Of a stretch of DNA of 64,000 bases, positions 1 through 7,721 are shown piece by piece. The notes under the pieces were generated by a model. That model saw only the letters and a program-made list of their open reading frames with translations. It did not search any database and was not told where the DNA came from. Source of the DNA: Chitinophaga sp. 180180018-3 (GTDB lineage Bacteria; Bacteroidota; Bacteroidia; Chitinophagales; Chitinophagaceae); the NCBI RefSeq assembly GCF_037893185.1, contig NZ_CP140772.1, forward strand, positions 2,356,001 through 2,420,000, given 5' to 3'. Position 1 is the first letter of the stretch. Each line of letters starts with the position of its first letter. Position numbers and translations under genes: made by a program.

Positions 1-105
1 ATGGGGCGTATTGCTGATGCCAATATTGCGGCGTCTTACTATCTTCCTATAGTATGTTATGTGGTCATCTTCCTATTCGGTTATAAACTATACAAACTCA
101 GATAA
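1..105 (+). CDS. C-terminal end of a sugar MFS transporter (FucP/FHS type), 5' truncated by the window
   Basis: Frame 1 is open from the first base to a TAA ending at 105 and gives about 34 residues. The fragment starts MGRIADANIAASYYLP and continues as one hydrophobic helix ending in GYKLYKLR. The pattern (G-x-[IV]-[AS]-D, a polar linker, then a last transmembrane helix with a short basic tail) is typical of the C-terminus of the fucose:proton symporter family of sugar permeases common in Bacteroidota. The ATG at base 1 is probably an internal Met, since this would be only the last helix of a roughly 400-residue protein. Substrate cannot be told from this fragment. A terminator follows directly. 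Confidence 0.6.
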   Translation: MGRIADANIAASYYLPIVCYVVIFLFGYKLYKLR

Positions 106-122
106 GTATCTGATGATATAAT

Positions 123-164
123 AGCCCGGGTGCTGCTTTGTTGCGGCACCCGGGTTTATTTTTG
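123..164 (+). terminator. Rho-independent terminator after the MFS gene
   Basis: A 9-bp perfect GC-rich stem (CCCGGGTGC at 125-133 pairing with GCACCCGGG at 146-154), with a short loop, is followed by a T-rich tract (155-163). It lies 18 bases after the permease stop codon and isolates it from the cfa gene. Confidence 0.85.
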
Positions 165-258
165 TCCTAACGCTGATGCCAATACGCAAATGCTCCCAGA
201 ACAATCGGATGCCACTGTTTGTTACTCACCTGATAACCGGATTTATAAACGATGAGCT

Positions 259-1380
259 ATGTTCCGTAAATCTAAAAGCATTGTCACCCGCCTGTTATCT
301 GTGGCGGGAATTGCAGTGAACGGCAGTAATCCCTGGGATATACAGGTACACGACGAAACTTTTTACCCCGAAGTATTACACAAAGGATCCCTGGGGCTGG
401 GTGAATCTTATATGCACAACAGCTGGGACAGCGACCAGGTAGATGAATTTATTACCCGGATACTGTTGGCGGATCTGGATACCCACGTTCAGCAGGATAT
501 CAGTTTTAAGCTGGAGATATTGGCGGCGAGGATGGTCAACTTTCAATCTCCGTCCAGGGCTTTCTCTAATGGCAGCGCTCATTACGACACAGGCAACGAT
601 CTTTTTGAAGCGATGCTGGATCAGCGGATGACCTATACCTGTGGGTTCTGGGAAAATGCCAGCTCGCTCGATGAAGCCCAGGAACACAAACTGGACCTCT
701 GTTGCCGCAAACTCAATCTGCGCCCGGGAATGCACGTACTCGACATAGGCTGTGGCTGGGGAAGTTTTGCCCGGTTTGCCGCGGAAAAATACGGCGTACG
801 GGTAACGGGAATTACCATTTCCCACGAACAGGCCGAACTGGCGAGGGAACGCTGCAAAGGGCTGCCGGTGGACATACGGCTGGAAGACTATCGCAGCCTG
901 CATGAGCTTTTTGATGCGATTGTATCGTTGGGGATGTTCGAACACGTGGGATACAAAAACTATCATACTTACATGGAGGTCGCCCATCGCTGCCTCAAAA
1001 ACGACGGACTGTTTCTGCTGCATACGATCGGAGGAAACAACGCTCATACTTTTACCGATCAATGGTTGAACAAATATATTTTCCCCAATGCCATGATCCC
1101 CACCATCAGGCTGATTGGCCAGAGTATAGAAAACCTTTTTGTAATGGAGCACTGGCAGAACTTCAGCGTCGACTACGATAAAACGCTACAGGCCTGGTTC
1201 AGGAATGTAAGCGGTAACTGGGAACAGCTCAAAGCAAGGTACGATAATACCTTTTTCAGGATGTGGAAGTATTATCTGCTTTCCTGTGCTGCCTCATTCA
1301 GGGCAAGAAAAAGCCAGTTGTGGCAGATCGTGTTGTCGAAGCATGGAGTGCCGGGAGGATATAGATTTAATATCGATTAA
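259..1380 (+). CDS. cfa: Cyclopropane-fatty-acyl-phospholipid synthase
   Basis: 373 residues, close to the usual ~380 of E. coli Cfa. The enzyme transfers a methylene group from S-adenosylmethionine to cis double bonds of membrane phospholipid acyl chains. The N-terminal third (about 1-110) is the small lipid-contacting domain. The Rossmann methyltransferase core follows, with the SAM motif VLDIGCGWGSF at about residues 160-170. Family signatures THYDTGNDLF-like (here AHYDTGNDLFEAML) and MTYTCGFWE are present just before it, as is the post-core EHVGYKNY segment. The ATG at 259 is the first in frame. The gene stands alone between a terminator and an ABC operon on the same strand. Its role in stress or stationary-phase membranes is family knowledge. 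Confidence 0.95.
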   Translation: MFRKSKSIVTRLLSVAGIAVNGSNPWDIQVHDETFYPEVLHKGSLGLGESYMHNSWDSDQVDEFITRILLADLDTHVQQDISFKLEILAARMVNFQSPSRAFSNGSAHYDTGNDLFEAMLDQRMTYTCGFWENASSLDEAQEHKLDLCCRKLNLRPGMHVLDIGCGWGSFARFAAEKYGVRVTGITISHEQAELARERCKGLPVDIRLEDYRSLHELFDAIVSLGMFEHVGYKNYHTYMEVAHRCLKNDGLFLLHTIGGNNAHTFTDQWLNKYIFPNAMIPTIRLIGQSIENLFVMEHWQNFSVDYDKTLQAWFRNVSGNWEQLKARYDNTFFRMWKYYLLSCAASFRARKSQLWQIVLSKHGVPGGYRFNID

Positions 1381-1464
1381 TTGATGTTGCAGAACGAAAA
1401 CCCCGTTTTGCAGAAAAACCTGTTGCAGTGGCTGGAAAACTTCCGCCAGCCGGAAATGCCGCTA

Positions 1465-1472
1465 TACTTTTG
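1465..1472 (+). promoter_or_regulatory. Candidate Bacteroidota -7 element for the ABC/LytTR operon
   Basis: TACTTTTG matches the TAnnTTTG -7 consensus and lies 24 bases before the ATG at 1496. A good -33 TTTG at the expected spacing is absent (TTCC is found there), so this rests on one element only. Confidence 0.4.
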
Positions 1473-1495
1473 AGGCATTACCAAACAAGGTTTAT

Positions 1496-2407
1496 ATGTC
1501 TGATTATAGTATTGAAACCAGGCAGCTTACCCATTATTTCGGGAGAGATGAAAAAGTATTGGATAACATCTGTTTGCAGGTCCCTAAGGGAGCTGTTTAC
1601 GGATTCCTGGGTCCCAACGGAGCTGGCAAAACCACTACGTTACGACTGCTTCTGGGCCTGTTAAAGAAGCAAACGGGCAGCATAAAGCTGCTGGGCGCCG
1701 ACCTGACTACGCATCGGATTCCCCTGCTGAAAAGAGTGGGAACGCTGATTGAATCCCCATCTGTATACGCTCATCTTACCGCAACGGAAAACCTGGAGCT
1801 GCTCCGCTGTCTGTACGGTTGCCACCGGTCGAGGATCAACACCGTGCTGGAACTGGTGAAGCTCGATGATACCGGTCGCAAGAAAGCAGGCCAGTTTTCA
1901 TTGGGAATGAAACAGCGCCTGGGGATCGCCATCGCCATGCTGCATGACCCCGAATTGCTGGTACTCGATGAGCCTACGAACGGACTGGATCCCGCCGGCA
2001 TTATCGAGATGAGAGCGCTATTGCAGCAACTGAACCGGGAAACGGGTTTAACCATTCTTATTTCCAGTCATCTGCTGTCGGAGATCGAAAAGCTGGTGAC
2101 CTATGTTGGCGTCATCAACAAAGGAAAGCTGCTTTACCAGGGCGAATTATCGGCGCTGGTTCATCGGAAAGGACCGGTTACCAATACCCTCATTGATTGC
2201 AGCGATGCTGCGCGCGCCCTGCAACTCAGCAGGGAGCTGGGATTGCAGGGAACGCTGAACAACGGCGGACTGCTACTGGAGAACGTTCCCCGCGATATGA
2301 TGGCTGCCCTCAATCAGCAGCTGGTGCTTGCCGGTATCAGCGTGTATGAAATCAATCCCGCAAAGCACGAACTGGAAAATGTATTCATGGACCTGATCAA
2401 CAATTAA
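1496..2407 (+). CDS. ABC transporter ATP-binding protein, BcrA-like
   Basis: 303 residues. Walker A is GPNGAGKTT (about 39-47), the signature is FSLGMKQRL (about 134-142) and Walker B is LLVLDEPTNGLDP (about 153-165), followed by the H-loop region ISSHLLSE. The C-terminal ~85 residues form the accessory domain seen in drug, lantibiotic and bacitracin exporter ATPases. It would energise the permease that begins 4 bases after its stop codon. The cassette continues into a LytS-type kinase and a LytTR regulator, so the transporter probably handles or senses a toxic compound such as a peptide antibiotic. That role is inferred from context; the substrate is unknown. The in-frame ATG at 1496 is supported by full alignment with the family N-terminus. 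Confidence 0.92.
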   Translation: MSDYSIETRQLTHYFGRDEKVLDNICLQVPKGAVYGFLGPNGAGKTTTLRLLLGLLKKQTGSIKLLGADLTTHRIPLLKRVGTLIESPSVYAHLTATENLELLRCLYGCHRSRINTVLELVKLDDTGRKKAGQFSLGMKQRLGIAIAMLHDPELLVLDEPTNGLDPAGIIEMRALLQQLNRETGLTILISSHLLSEIEKLVTYVGVINKGKLLYQGELSALVHRKGPVTNTLIDCSDAARALQLSRELGLQGTLNNGGLLLENVPRDMMAALNQQLVLAGISVYEINPAKHELENVFMDLINN

Positions 2408-2411
2408 TCAT

Positions 2412-3176
2412 ATGATAGCTATCTTTCTACACAGTTTCCGCAGCGAATGGCTGAAATGCAGGCGTACCACCGCGGCGTGGCTTACGCTGTCGGGAGGTTT
2501 CTTTATTCCGCTGATTATTCTCGGACAGCGGTTTTATCTTCATGAAAACCTGGTAAAGGAAAACAGTTCTCCTGAAATATGGACAATGCTTCATCAAAGC
2601 TGCTGGAAATTTATGGCATTCTTTCTTTTGCCAATAGGCGTGATGCTGGCCACCAGCCTGATCGGACAGCTGGAATACCGTAACAACACCTGGAAGCAGC
2701 TGCATGTAACGCCACAACCGCCTACTGTCATCTACTTTACCAAGTTAAGCGTGATACTGCTGATGTTCCTGGAGTTTTTCATACTATTTAACATCGGCAT
2801 ATTTCTGACGGGAATCATACCTGCACTGGTGATAAAGCAGGTGCCTTTCCCTGCGGCAGCCTTCCCGGTCAGGCATTTCATGTACACCAGCTGGCACTTT
2901 TTCCTGGCTTGTCTTCCGGTGCTGGCATTACAATATGCCATGAGCCTGCACTTCCGGAATTTCCTTATATCGTTGGGTGCAGGGCTGGGGTTATATGTTT
3001 TCTCCCTGATGACCTTCAGATGGGAATACGGCGTCTTTATTCCTTACTTTTATACAGGGTTTAGTTTTTCAGGAAATCCGGCCGATCCCCGGATATACCA
3101 GTTTGCGCTGATATATTTCGCAATATTTGGTACACTGGGATACCTGTTGTTTATTTATAAAAAGGAACGAGGATAA
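2412..3176 (+). CDS. ABC-2 type transporter permease
   Basis: 254 residues with six likely membrane-spanning segments (for example around 25-43, 70-90, 110-140, 165-190, 195-215 and 230-250) and a basic C-terminus (KKERG). The start MIAIFLHSFRSEWLKCRRT is typical of ABC-2 permeases (an amphipathic helix, then a charged loop before TM1). It is coupled to the ATPase gene (4-base gap) and to the kinase gene (2-base gap), implying one transcript. It presumably forms a homodimeric channel with the upstream ATPase. Substrate unknown. Confidence 0.85.
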   Translation: MIAIFLHSFRSEWLKCRRTTAAWLTLSGGFFIPLIILGQRFYLHENLVKENSSPEIWTMLHQSCWKFMAFFLLPIGVMLATSLIGQLEYRNNTWKQLHVTPQPPTVIYFTKLSVILLMFLEFFILFNIGIFLTGIIPALVIKQVPFPAAAFPVRHFMYTSWHFFLACLPVLALQYAMSLHFRNFLISLGAGLGLYVFSLMTFRWEYGVFIPYFYTGFSFSGNPADPRIYQFALIYFAIFGTLGYLLFIYKKERG

Positions 3177-3178
3177 AG

Positions 3179-4225
3179 ATGGAAAGATCTGTAGTGATAC
3201 TGTTACATATCGGCTACTGGATATTGTACGGAATGCTGATAACAGTGCTGTTGCTCATTGCGCTGAGAGGCCCGGCCGGCTGGTACGACAAATGGTACCC
3301 GCTGATGTTGTCGCCGGTGCCGGTGATTTGCCTGTTGCCGGGAGTGATAGGATTTTACAGTTTTTATACCATCCTGTTCAATCGTTTTCTTGTTCATAGA
3401 AAAATCCCTGCTTTTCTGCTGATGGCGTTGCTGTTTTCTTTTATTGCCGCTATTGTTACCATATCGGTGTTGTTGTTGCCTCCATTACACTGGCTGCATC
3501 ATGTGAATGTAAGAGGAGTATCGTTTTTGATGGGAACACTCATGGGGCTTGCGGCTATTCATGGTACGATAGGGCTGGTGTTGAAAGGGTTCATCAGCTG
3601 GTATGGTGATATAAAGTTGAAAGAAGAATTGAACCGGCGGAATCATGAAACAGAAATGGCGCTTATCAGGGCGCAGCTCAATCCTCACTTTCTGTTCAAT
3701 ACCATTAACAATATTGATGTGTTGATAGAGAAAGATGCCGCAGAAGCATCTGTTTATCTTAACAAACTATCAGACATCATGCGCTTTATGCTGTATGAAA
3801 CCCGGGAAGAAATGATCCCGCTGCGGCGGGAGCTCGACTACATCGAAAAGTATATTGCCCTGCAACGCATCCGTACCTCCAATCAGGAATACGTACAATA
3901 CGAATTGAATGGTGAGCCCGGCAACAGGATGGTGGCGCCGATGCTGCTGATCGCCTATATCGAGAATGCATTCAAACATGCTGTGCACAAACGGGAAGGA
4001 CCGGTGGTGAACATCGCCGTGGACATCAGGCCGGCACAGATCTTCTTTAGTTGTGAGAACAAATACCAGCGCTTATCAGCGGAAGAAAATAAGTATAATG
4101 GTCTTGGTAACGAACTGCTGCAACGCCGGCTGGCATTACTGTACCCGGGAACACATACCCTGGATATTTCCGATAGCGGAGGCGTTTACCGGGTCAATTT
4201 AACGCTACAGACCAATGAAAATTAA
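3179..4225 (+). CDS. Sensor histidine kinase of the LytS/YehU (His_kinase) family
   Basis: 348 residues. The first ~140 residues contain four hydrophobic segments forming a membrane sensor without an obvious large external domain. A short coiled-coil (about 145-160, LKEELNRRNHETEMA) leads to the family's phosphoacceptor box RAQLNPHFLFNTINNID, with His at about 169. The C-terminal ATPase has the N-box IAYIENAFKHA. Its 3' end overlaps the start of the LytTR regulator gene by 11 bases, so the two are translationally coupled and should form a phosphorelay pair. Linked ABC genes suggest the pair controls the exporter, or senses flux through it. Confidence 0.92.
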   Translation: MERSVVILLHIGYWILYGMLITVLLLIALRGPAGWYDKWYPLMLSPVPVICLLPGVIGFYSFYTILFNRFLVHRKIPAFLLMALLFSFIAAIVTISVLLLPPLHWLHHVNVRGVSFLMGTLMGLAAIHGTIGLVLKGFISWYGDIKLKEELNRRNHETEMALIRAQLNPHFLFNTINNIDVLIEKDAAEASVYLNKLSDIMRFMLYETREEMIPLRRELDYIEKYIALQRIRTSNQEYVQYELNGEPGNRMVAPMLLIAYIENAFKHAVHKREGPVVNIAVDIRPAQIFFSCENKYQRLSAEENKYNGLGNELLQRRLALLYPGTHTLDISDSGGVYRVNLTLQTNEN

Positions 4226-4898
4226 CTGTGTAATCATAGAAGATGAACCATTGGCGCAGGAGCGCATCAAAGGTTATCTGCAGAAGTTGCCTTTTCTGCA
4301 ACTACAGGCCGTTTTCGACAATGGTGTAGATGCCCTGGTTTACCTGAGGGCTAATAAAACGGATCTCATCTTCCTGGATATCAATATCGGCGAAATCTCC
4401 GGTATACAACTGCTCGAAACCGTGAATAACAGCGAAGTGATCATCATCACCGCCTACCACGAGTATGCGCTGAAAGGATACGAGCTGAATGTAACGGATT
4501 ACCTGCTCAAACCTTTTACATTCGACAGGTTTCTGCAGGCAGTAGAGAAAGTGAAAAGCAACCTGGTACGGGAAGCGCCGAACCGGAATTACATCTTTGT
4601 AAAAACAGCATACCGGCTGGAAAAGCTATGGCTAAACGAAATATTATATATCGAAGGCATGAGGGACTACCGTAAAATCCATACCATCAATAAACGTATC
4701 ATGACCCTCAAAACTTTCCGTGAATTCGAAGAAGAAATTCCTCCGGAAATCATCTGCAGGGTGCATAAATCCTACATGGTGGCCATTGATAGGATAGATG
4801 CCATTGAGCGGGATGGCCTGAAGATAGGAGAGATGATCATACCGGTGTCGGCTAGTTATAAGAAAGAGCTGTTTAAGAGAATTACGAATAACTATTAG
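4215..4898 (+). CDS. LytTR-family response regulator
   Basis: 227 residues. The receiver domain (about 1-120) has the acidic pocket EDEP near the start, the phospho-Asp in LIFLDINIG (about residue 54) and the LLKPF lysine. A LytTR DNA-binding domain follows (about 130-227), with the conserved IFVKTAYRLEKL entry and the VHKSYMVAIDRI segment. It is the partner of the overlapping kinase gene. LytTR regulators usually bind paired direct repeats; I found no convincing pair near 1400-1495. It is the last gene of the operon and is followed by a strong bidirectional terminator. Confidence 0.93.
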   Translation: MKINCVIIEDEPLAQERIKGYLQKLPFLQLQAVFDNGVDALVYLRANKTDLIFLDINIGEISGIQLLETVNNSEVIIITAYHEYALKGYELNVTDYLLKPFTFDRFLQAVEKVKSNLVREAPNRNYIFVKTAYRLEKLWLNEILYIEGMRDYRKIHTINKRIMTLKTFREFEEEIPPEIICRVHKSYMVAIDRIDAIERDGLKIGEMIIPVSASYKKELFKRITNNY

Positions 4899-4902
4899 TT
4901 TT

Positions 4903-4964
4903 TAATAAAATGCAGCGAAGATTACATTGTATTAAAACATTGTAATCTTTGCTGCATTTTATTA
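4903..4964. terminator. Long bidirectional hairpin terminator between convergent genes
   Basis: Inverted repeat with arms of about 28 bases (4903-4930 and 4937-4964). They are perfectly complementary over 14 bases, then have one mismatch, then a further 9 matches. Both outer ends are A/T-rich, giving U-tracts in either direction. It separates the plus-strand LytTR gene from the minus-strand DUF5689 gene. Confidence 0.8.
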
Positions 4965-4975
4965 AAGACTAACTG

Positions 4976-6220
4976 CTAGTTGCTAAAGACTGCTATATCA
5001 TCTATACTTAACCGTCCATTCAGAATATCCGTTCCATTCGTTGTGCCCAGTCCGAGCTTACATACGCGGAAACGTACGGCTCCCTTGATATCCATCAGGA
5101 AGGACGCTGTTTTAGATACCTGGCCGGGATCTGAAATAACACGACCGGTTTGTTGCCATGTTTTTCCCTGATCTGTCGAATATTGCAGTACGAAGCTGCT
5201 GCTGGCATCGGTGTAATAAGCGCCGTAGGAGAGGGTTACTTTGGATGCACCATTAGGCAGGTCGTAGTTCATTTGTACATATGCGGGCTTGCTGAGGTTT
5301 TGCTGCATACGTATACATTGCTTACCGGCCGGATTGAAGCGGTCGCGGTCCCGGGTATCGCCGAGGATAGCCTGATCCAGCAACCAGGTGCCGGTTTTCA
5401 ATTCCACTGTAGCTGCTGCGTAACTGCCTTTAGCGGAGGCGTTGGGCGATTCGAAATCTTCCGGATAGCCTTTGTATAACGGACCGCTGGCATTGCTGAC
5501 GTCTGTTGCATTGCGCAGGTTCAGCTGTTTGATAGCGCCGGCATATAACGGAATACCGGTAAAGGTGGCGCTGGCAGGAATCCGGTTGGCCGCAAAAGCG
5601 GCGCTGGCAGCGGTGTAGAGCACAATAGAAGAGTCCAGTCCATCGTACAGCGACTTGCTACCCGCATAAGTTTCTCCGGGACCAGGAAGATTTTTGAAAT
5701 CGGCGTTTACCTTTACCAGGGTAGCTTCGTAGATAGCGAAGTTAGTAGCCAGTTCAGAAAGGGAAATGGATTTCACGGTTACTTTTGCCTGCTTCCTCAA
5801 CAAGCTCACTTTATCGGCGCCTACATTGCTTAATTGCAGAGCGCCATTGTTGCTGAGCAGGGTTGCACCAATTACATTCACCGCTACGGAATCGCCTGCG
5901 CTGTAATTGACGGGTGCATTGCCACCGAGGGAAACAGCAATGCCGCGCAGGTTACCTCTGCCTATATCCTGGATAATGAAATTACCTGCCGGCAGGTTAT
6001 GGCCGCTGGTATCAGAAATCACTACGCCTGTGATGCGCTCTGCGCCCATGAGATGATCGGTGGTCAGTTTTATTTCATTGCCACGGTAGATGTTCCGCAG
6101 TACTTCGATGGAAGCTACCGGACTGGGAGTACCATGTGCGTAATCGATATCTTTCTTCAGGCAACCGGCCAGCGTCATACAACACAACAGGGCCAGCCCA
6201 CTAAATCTTATATGCTTCAT
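4976..6220 (-). CDS. DUF5689-domain surface lipoprotein
   Basis: 414 residues. A lipoprotein signal ends in LAGC, followed by LKKDIDYAHGTPSP. Residues ~35-245 match the DUF5689 layout (SIEVLRNIYRG, VVISD, GRGNLRGIAVSLGG). The C-terminal ~160 residues form a beta-sandwich beginning YPEDFES, with the aromatic and Asp-rich ending DIAVFSN of jelly-roll surface domains. It is the last gene of a sigma-FecR-SusC-SusD operon, 25 bases after the SusD stop. It is thus likely displayed on the outer membrane as an accessory binding protein for the same ligand. No enzymatic motif was seen. Domain assignment is from recall of the family and should be checked by HMM. Confidence 0.75.
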   Translation of the reverse strand: MKHIRFSGLALLCCMTLAGCLKKDIDYAHGTPSPVASIEVLRNIYRGNEIKLTTDHLMGAERITGVVISDTSGHNLPAGNFIIQDIGRGNLRGIAVSLGGNAPVNYSAGDSVAVNVIGATLLSNNGALQLSNVGADKVSLLRKQAKVTVKSISLSELATNFAIYEATLVKVNADFKNLPGPGETYAGSKSLYDGLDSSIVLYTAASAAFAANRIPASATFTGIPLYAGAIKQLNLRNATDVSNASGPLYKGYPEDFESPNASAKGSYAAATVELKTGTWLLDQAILGDTRDRDRFNPAGKQCIRMQQNLSKPAYVQMNYDLPNGASKVTLSYGAYYTDASSSFVLQYSTDQGKTWQQTGRVISDPGQVSKTASFLMDIKGAVRFRVCKLGLGTTNGTDILNGRLSIDDIAVFSN

Positions 6221-6245
6221 GAAGGAGGTATTATTGTTTAGAAGA

Positions 6246-7697
6246 TCAGTTTTTATTCCACCACACTTTGATGTTCAGATCGTCGCCACCCATAGCTGCT
6301 ACTGCTTTCTGATAGTTGGCGCGGTTCAGCGATTGTACATATACCGGGTATTTGAAGCGCGAAGGCATCTGACCATTGTTCATCAGGCCTGGCCCTTTCG
6401 GCAGCACCGGATGACCGGTACGGCGGTATTCATGCCATTGCTGAAAATCCGTGAAAAACAACGCATAGTATTTCTGCAGCATGATCTGCTCCAGTTTGGC
6501 ATCGGCCGTACCGGCCGTATTCCATTTAATGCTTTCACGGTCGAGGTAACCAGCGGGCATTGGCAGGCCCCATAGCGTAATACCGGCTTCCACTGCTTTG
6601 TTGTAGTATGTTTTGGGATCTCCGGAAATGTATCCTTTAAGGGCTGCCTCTGCTAAAATAAGCTGTACTTCCGGGTAGTTGATGATATTTCCCAGCAGGG
6701 GCTCATCTTTTAAAGCCGACAGGTAATACGACATTCTCGTGGGTATATCTCCCGGAGCATAGCCGCTGGGAATACCTTCGTAAGTGCCGTTCACCGTACC
6801 CGCCCATTTGGCAATACGGGGATCGCCCCATTCTTTCAGGTTATTGATGAAGAAGGTCGATAAGCCATTGTCGCCGTTAAAGTCAAAATCACGGTACGTA
6901 TTGAAAGCCGACGTATAGGGGTACACGGTAGTGAAACGCAATATAGCTGATTCATCGTTGCTGCTGAACAGCGGATAGTTAGAGGCATTGGTTTCCACCA
7001 TCTCTTTGATCTTTGCAGCTGCGTTCATTTCCTGTTTTCCGGATACTCTCATCAGCAGCCGCAGGTAGAGGGAGTTGCCAAATTTCCGCCATTTGGCAGG
7101 ATCTCCGCCGTAGAGCGGATCTAAAGGCATGTCGTCCCGGTTCAGCGTCTGGTTGGCCGACAATAAAGTGTTGGCATCTTCCAGTTTACGGAACAGGTCG
7201 GGATAAATATCCTGCTGCGCATCAAATTTAGGCTGATAAATAGTGTCTCTGCCGCGGTTAGCTTCTGTATAGGGTATATCTCCGAACATATCGGTGAGCA
7301 TGGAAATACTCCATACTTCCAGTATCTCACCCATACCCATATACGTTTTTTGCTGCAGCCTTTGTCCTCCTTTATAGATGTCGAGGAAATTGGTTCTTTC
7401 GAGGTACCAGTTATTCCACATATTGTCCGATTCGCCGGGGCGGATCACATAGCGGTGAATTTCTTCGGAATTGCTGGTGGGTACATGGTCCTGCATCAGC
7501 TCATTGGTCAGCCGCAGCGCACGGGTCTGATTATTATTCACCACTGAATAAATAGCAGGCGCCAGCAATGTTTCCGGAGTGGCTACCGGAGCGGCATTCG
7601 GGTTATCATTGATTTTTATAAAATCCTTCGTACAGGAGGCTGCGGATAAGCCGATAGCTGTAAGCAGGGAATAGGTGGTGATCCTCATATGTTTCAT
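6246..7697 (-). CDS. SusD/RagB-family nutrient-binding lipoprotein (SusD-like_2 type)
   Basis: 483 residues. A lipoprotein signal ends in SAASC, followed by TKDFIKINDNPNAAPVATPE, a start typical of the SusD-like_2 subgroup. Alpha-helical TPR-like segments dominate, and the C-terminal third has the usual EWRRTGHP-like stretch (here HEYRRTGHPVLPKG) and a basic C-terminus. It should sit on the outer surface as the lid of the SusC channel encoded 24 bases upstream. Substrate is not readable from sequence; no glycoside hydrolase is present in this operon, so the ligand may be a peptide or other oligomer. Confidence 0.9.
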   Translation of the reverse strand: MKHMRITTYSLLTAIGLSAASCTKDFIKINDNPNAAPVATPETLLAPAIYSVVNNNQTRALRLTNELMQDHVPTSNSEEIHRYVIRPGESDNMWNNWYLERTNFLDIYKGGQRLQQKTYMGMGEILEVWSISMLTDMFGDIPYTEANRGRDTIYQPKFDAQQDIYPDLFRKLEDANTLLSANQTLNRDDMPLDPLYGGDPAKWRKFGNSLYLRLLMRVSGKQEMNAAAKIKEMVETNASNYPLFSSNDESAILRFTTVYPYTSAFNTYRDFDFNGDNGLSTFFINNLKEWGDPRIAKWAGTVNGTYEGIPSGYAPGDIPTRMSYYLSALKDEPLLGNIINYPEVQLILAEAALKGYISGDPKTYYNKAVEAGITLWGLPMPAGYLDRESIKWNTAGTADAKLEQIMLQKYYALFFTDFQQWHEYRRTGHPVLPKGPGLMNNGQMPSRFKYPVYVQSLNRANYQKAVAAMGGDDLNIKVWWNKN

Positions 7698-7721
7698 GAC
7701 AGGTCTTTTTTTCAGTGATAA

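Noticed and set aside
376..1152. Minus-strand frame of 258 residues inside cfa
   Set aside because: It is entirely antisense to a clear Cfa protein with intact motifs; a shadow frame with no domain and no plausible start context.
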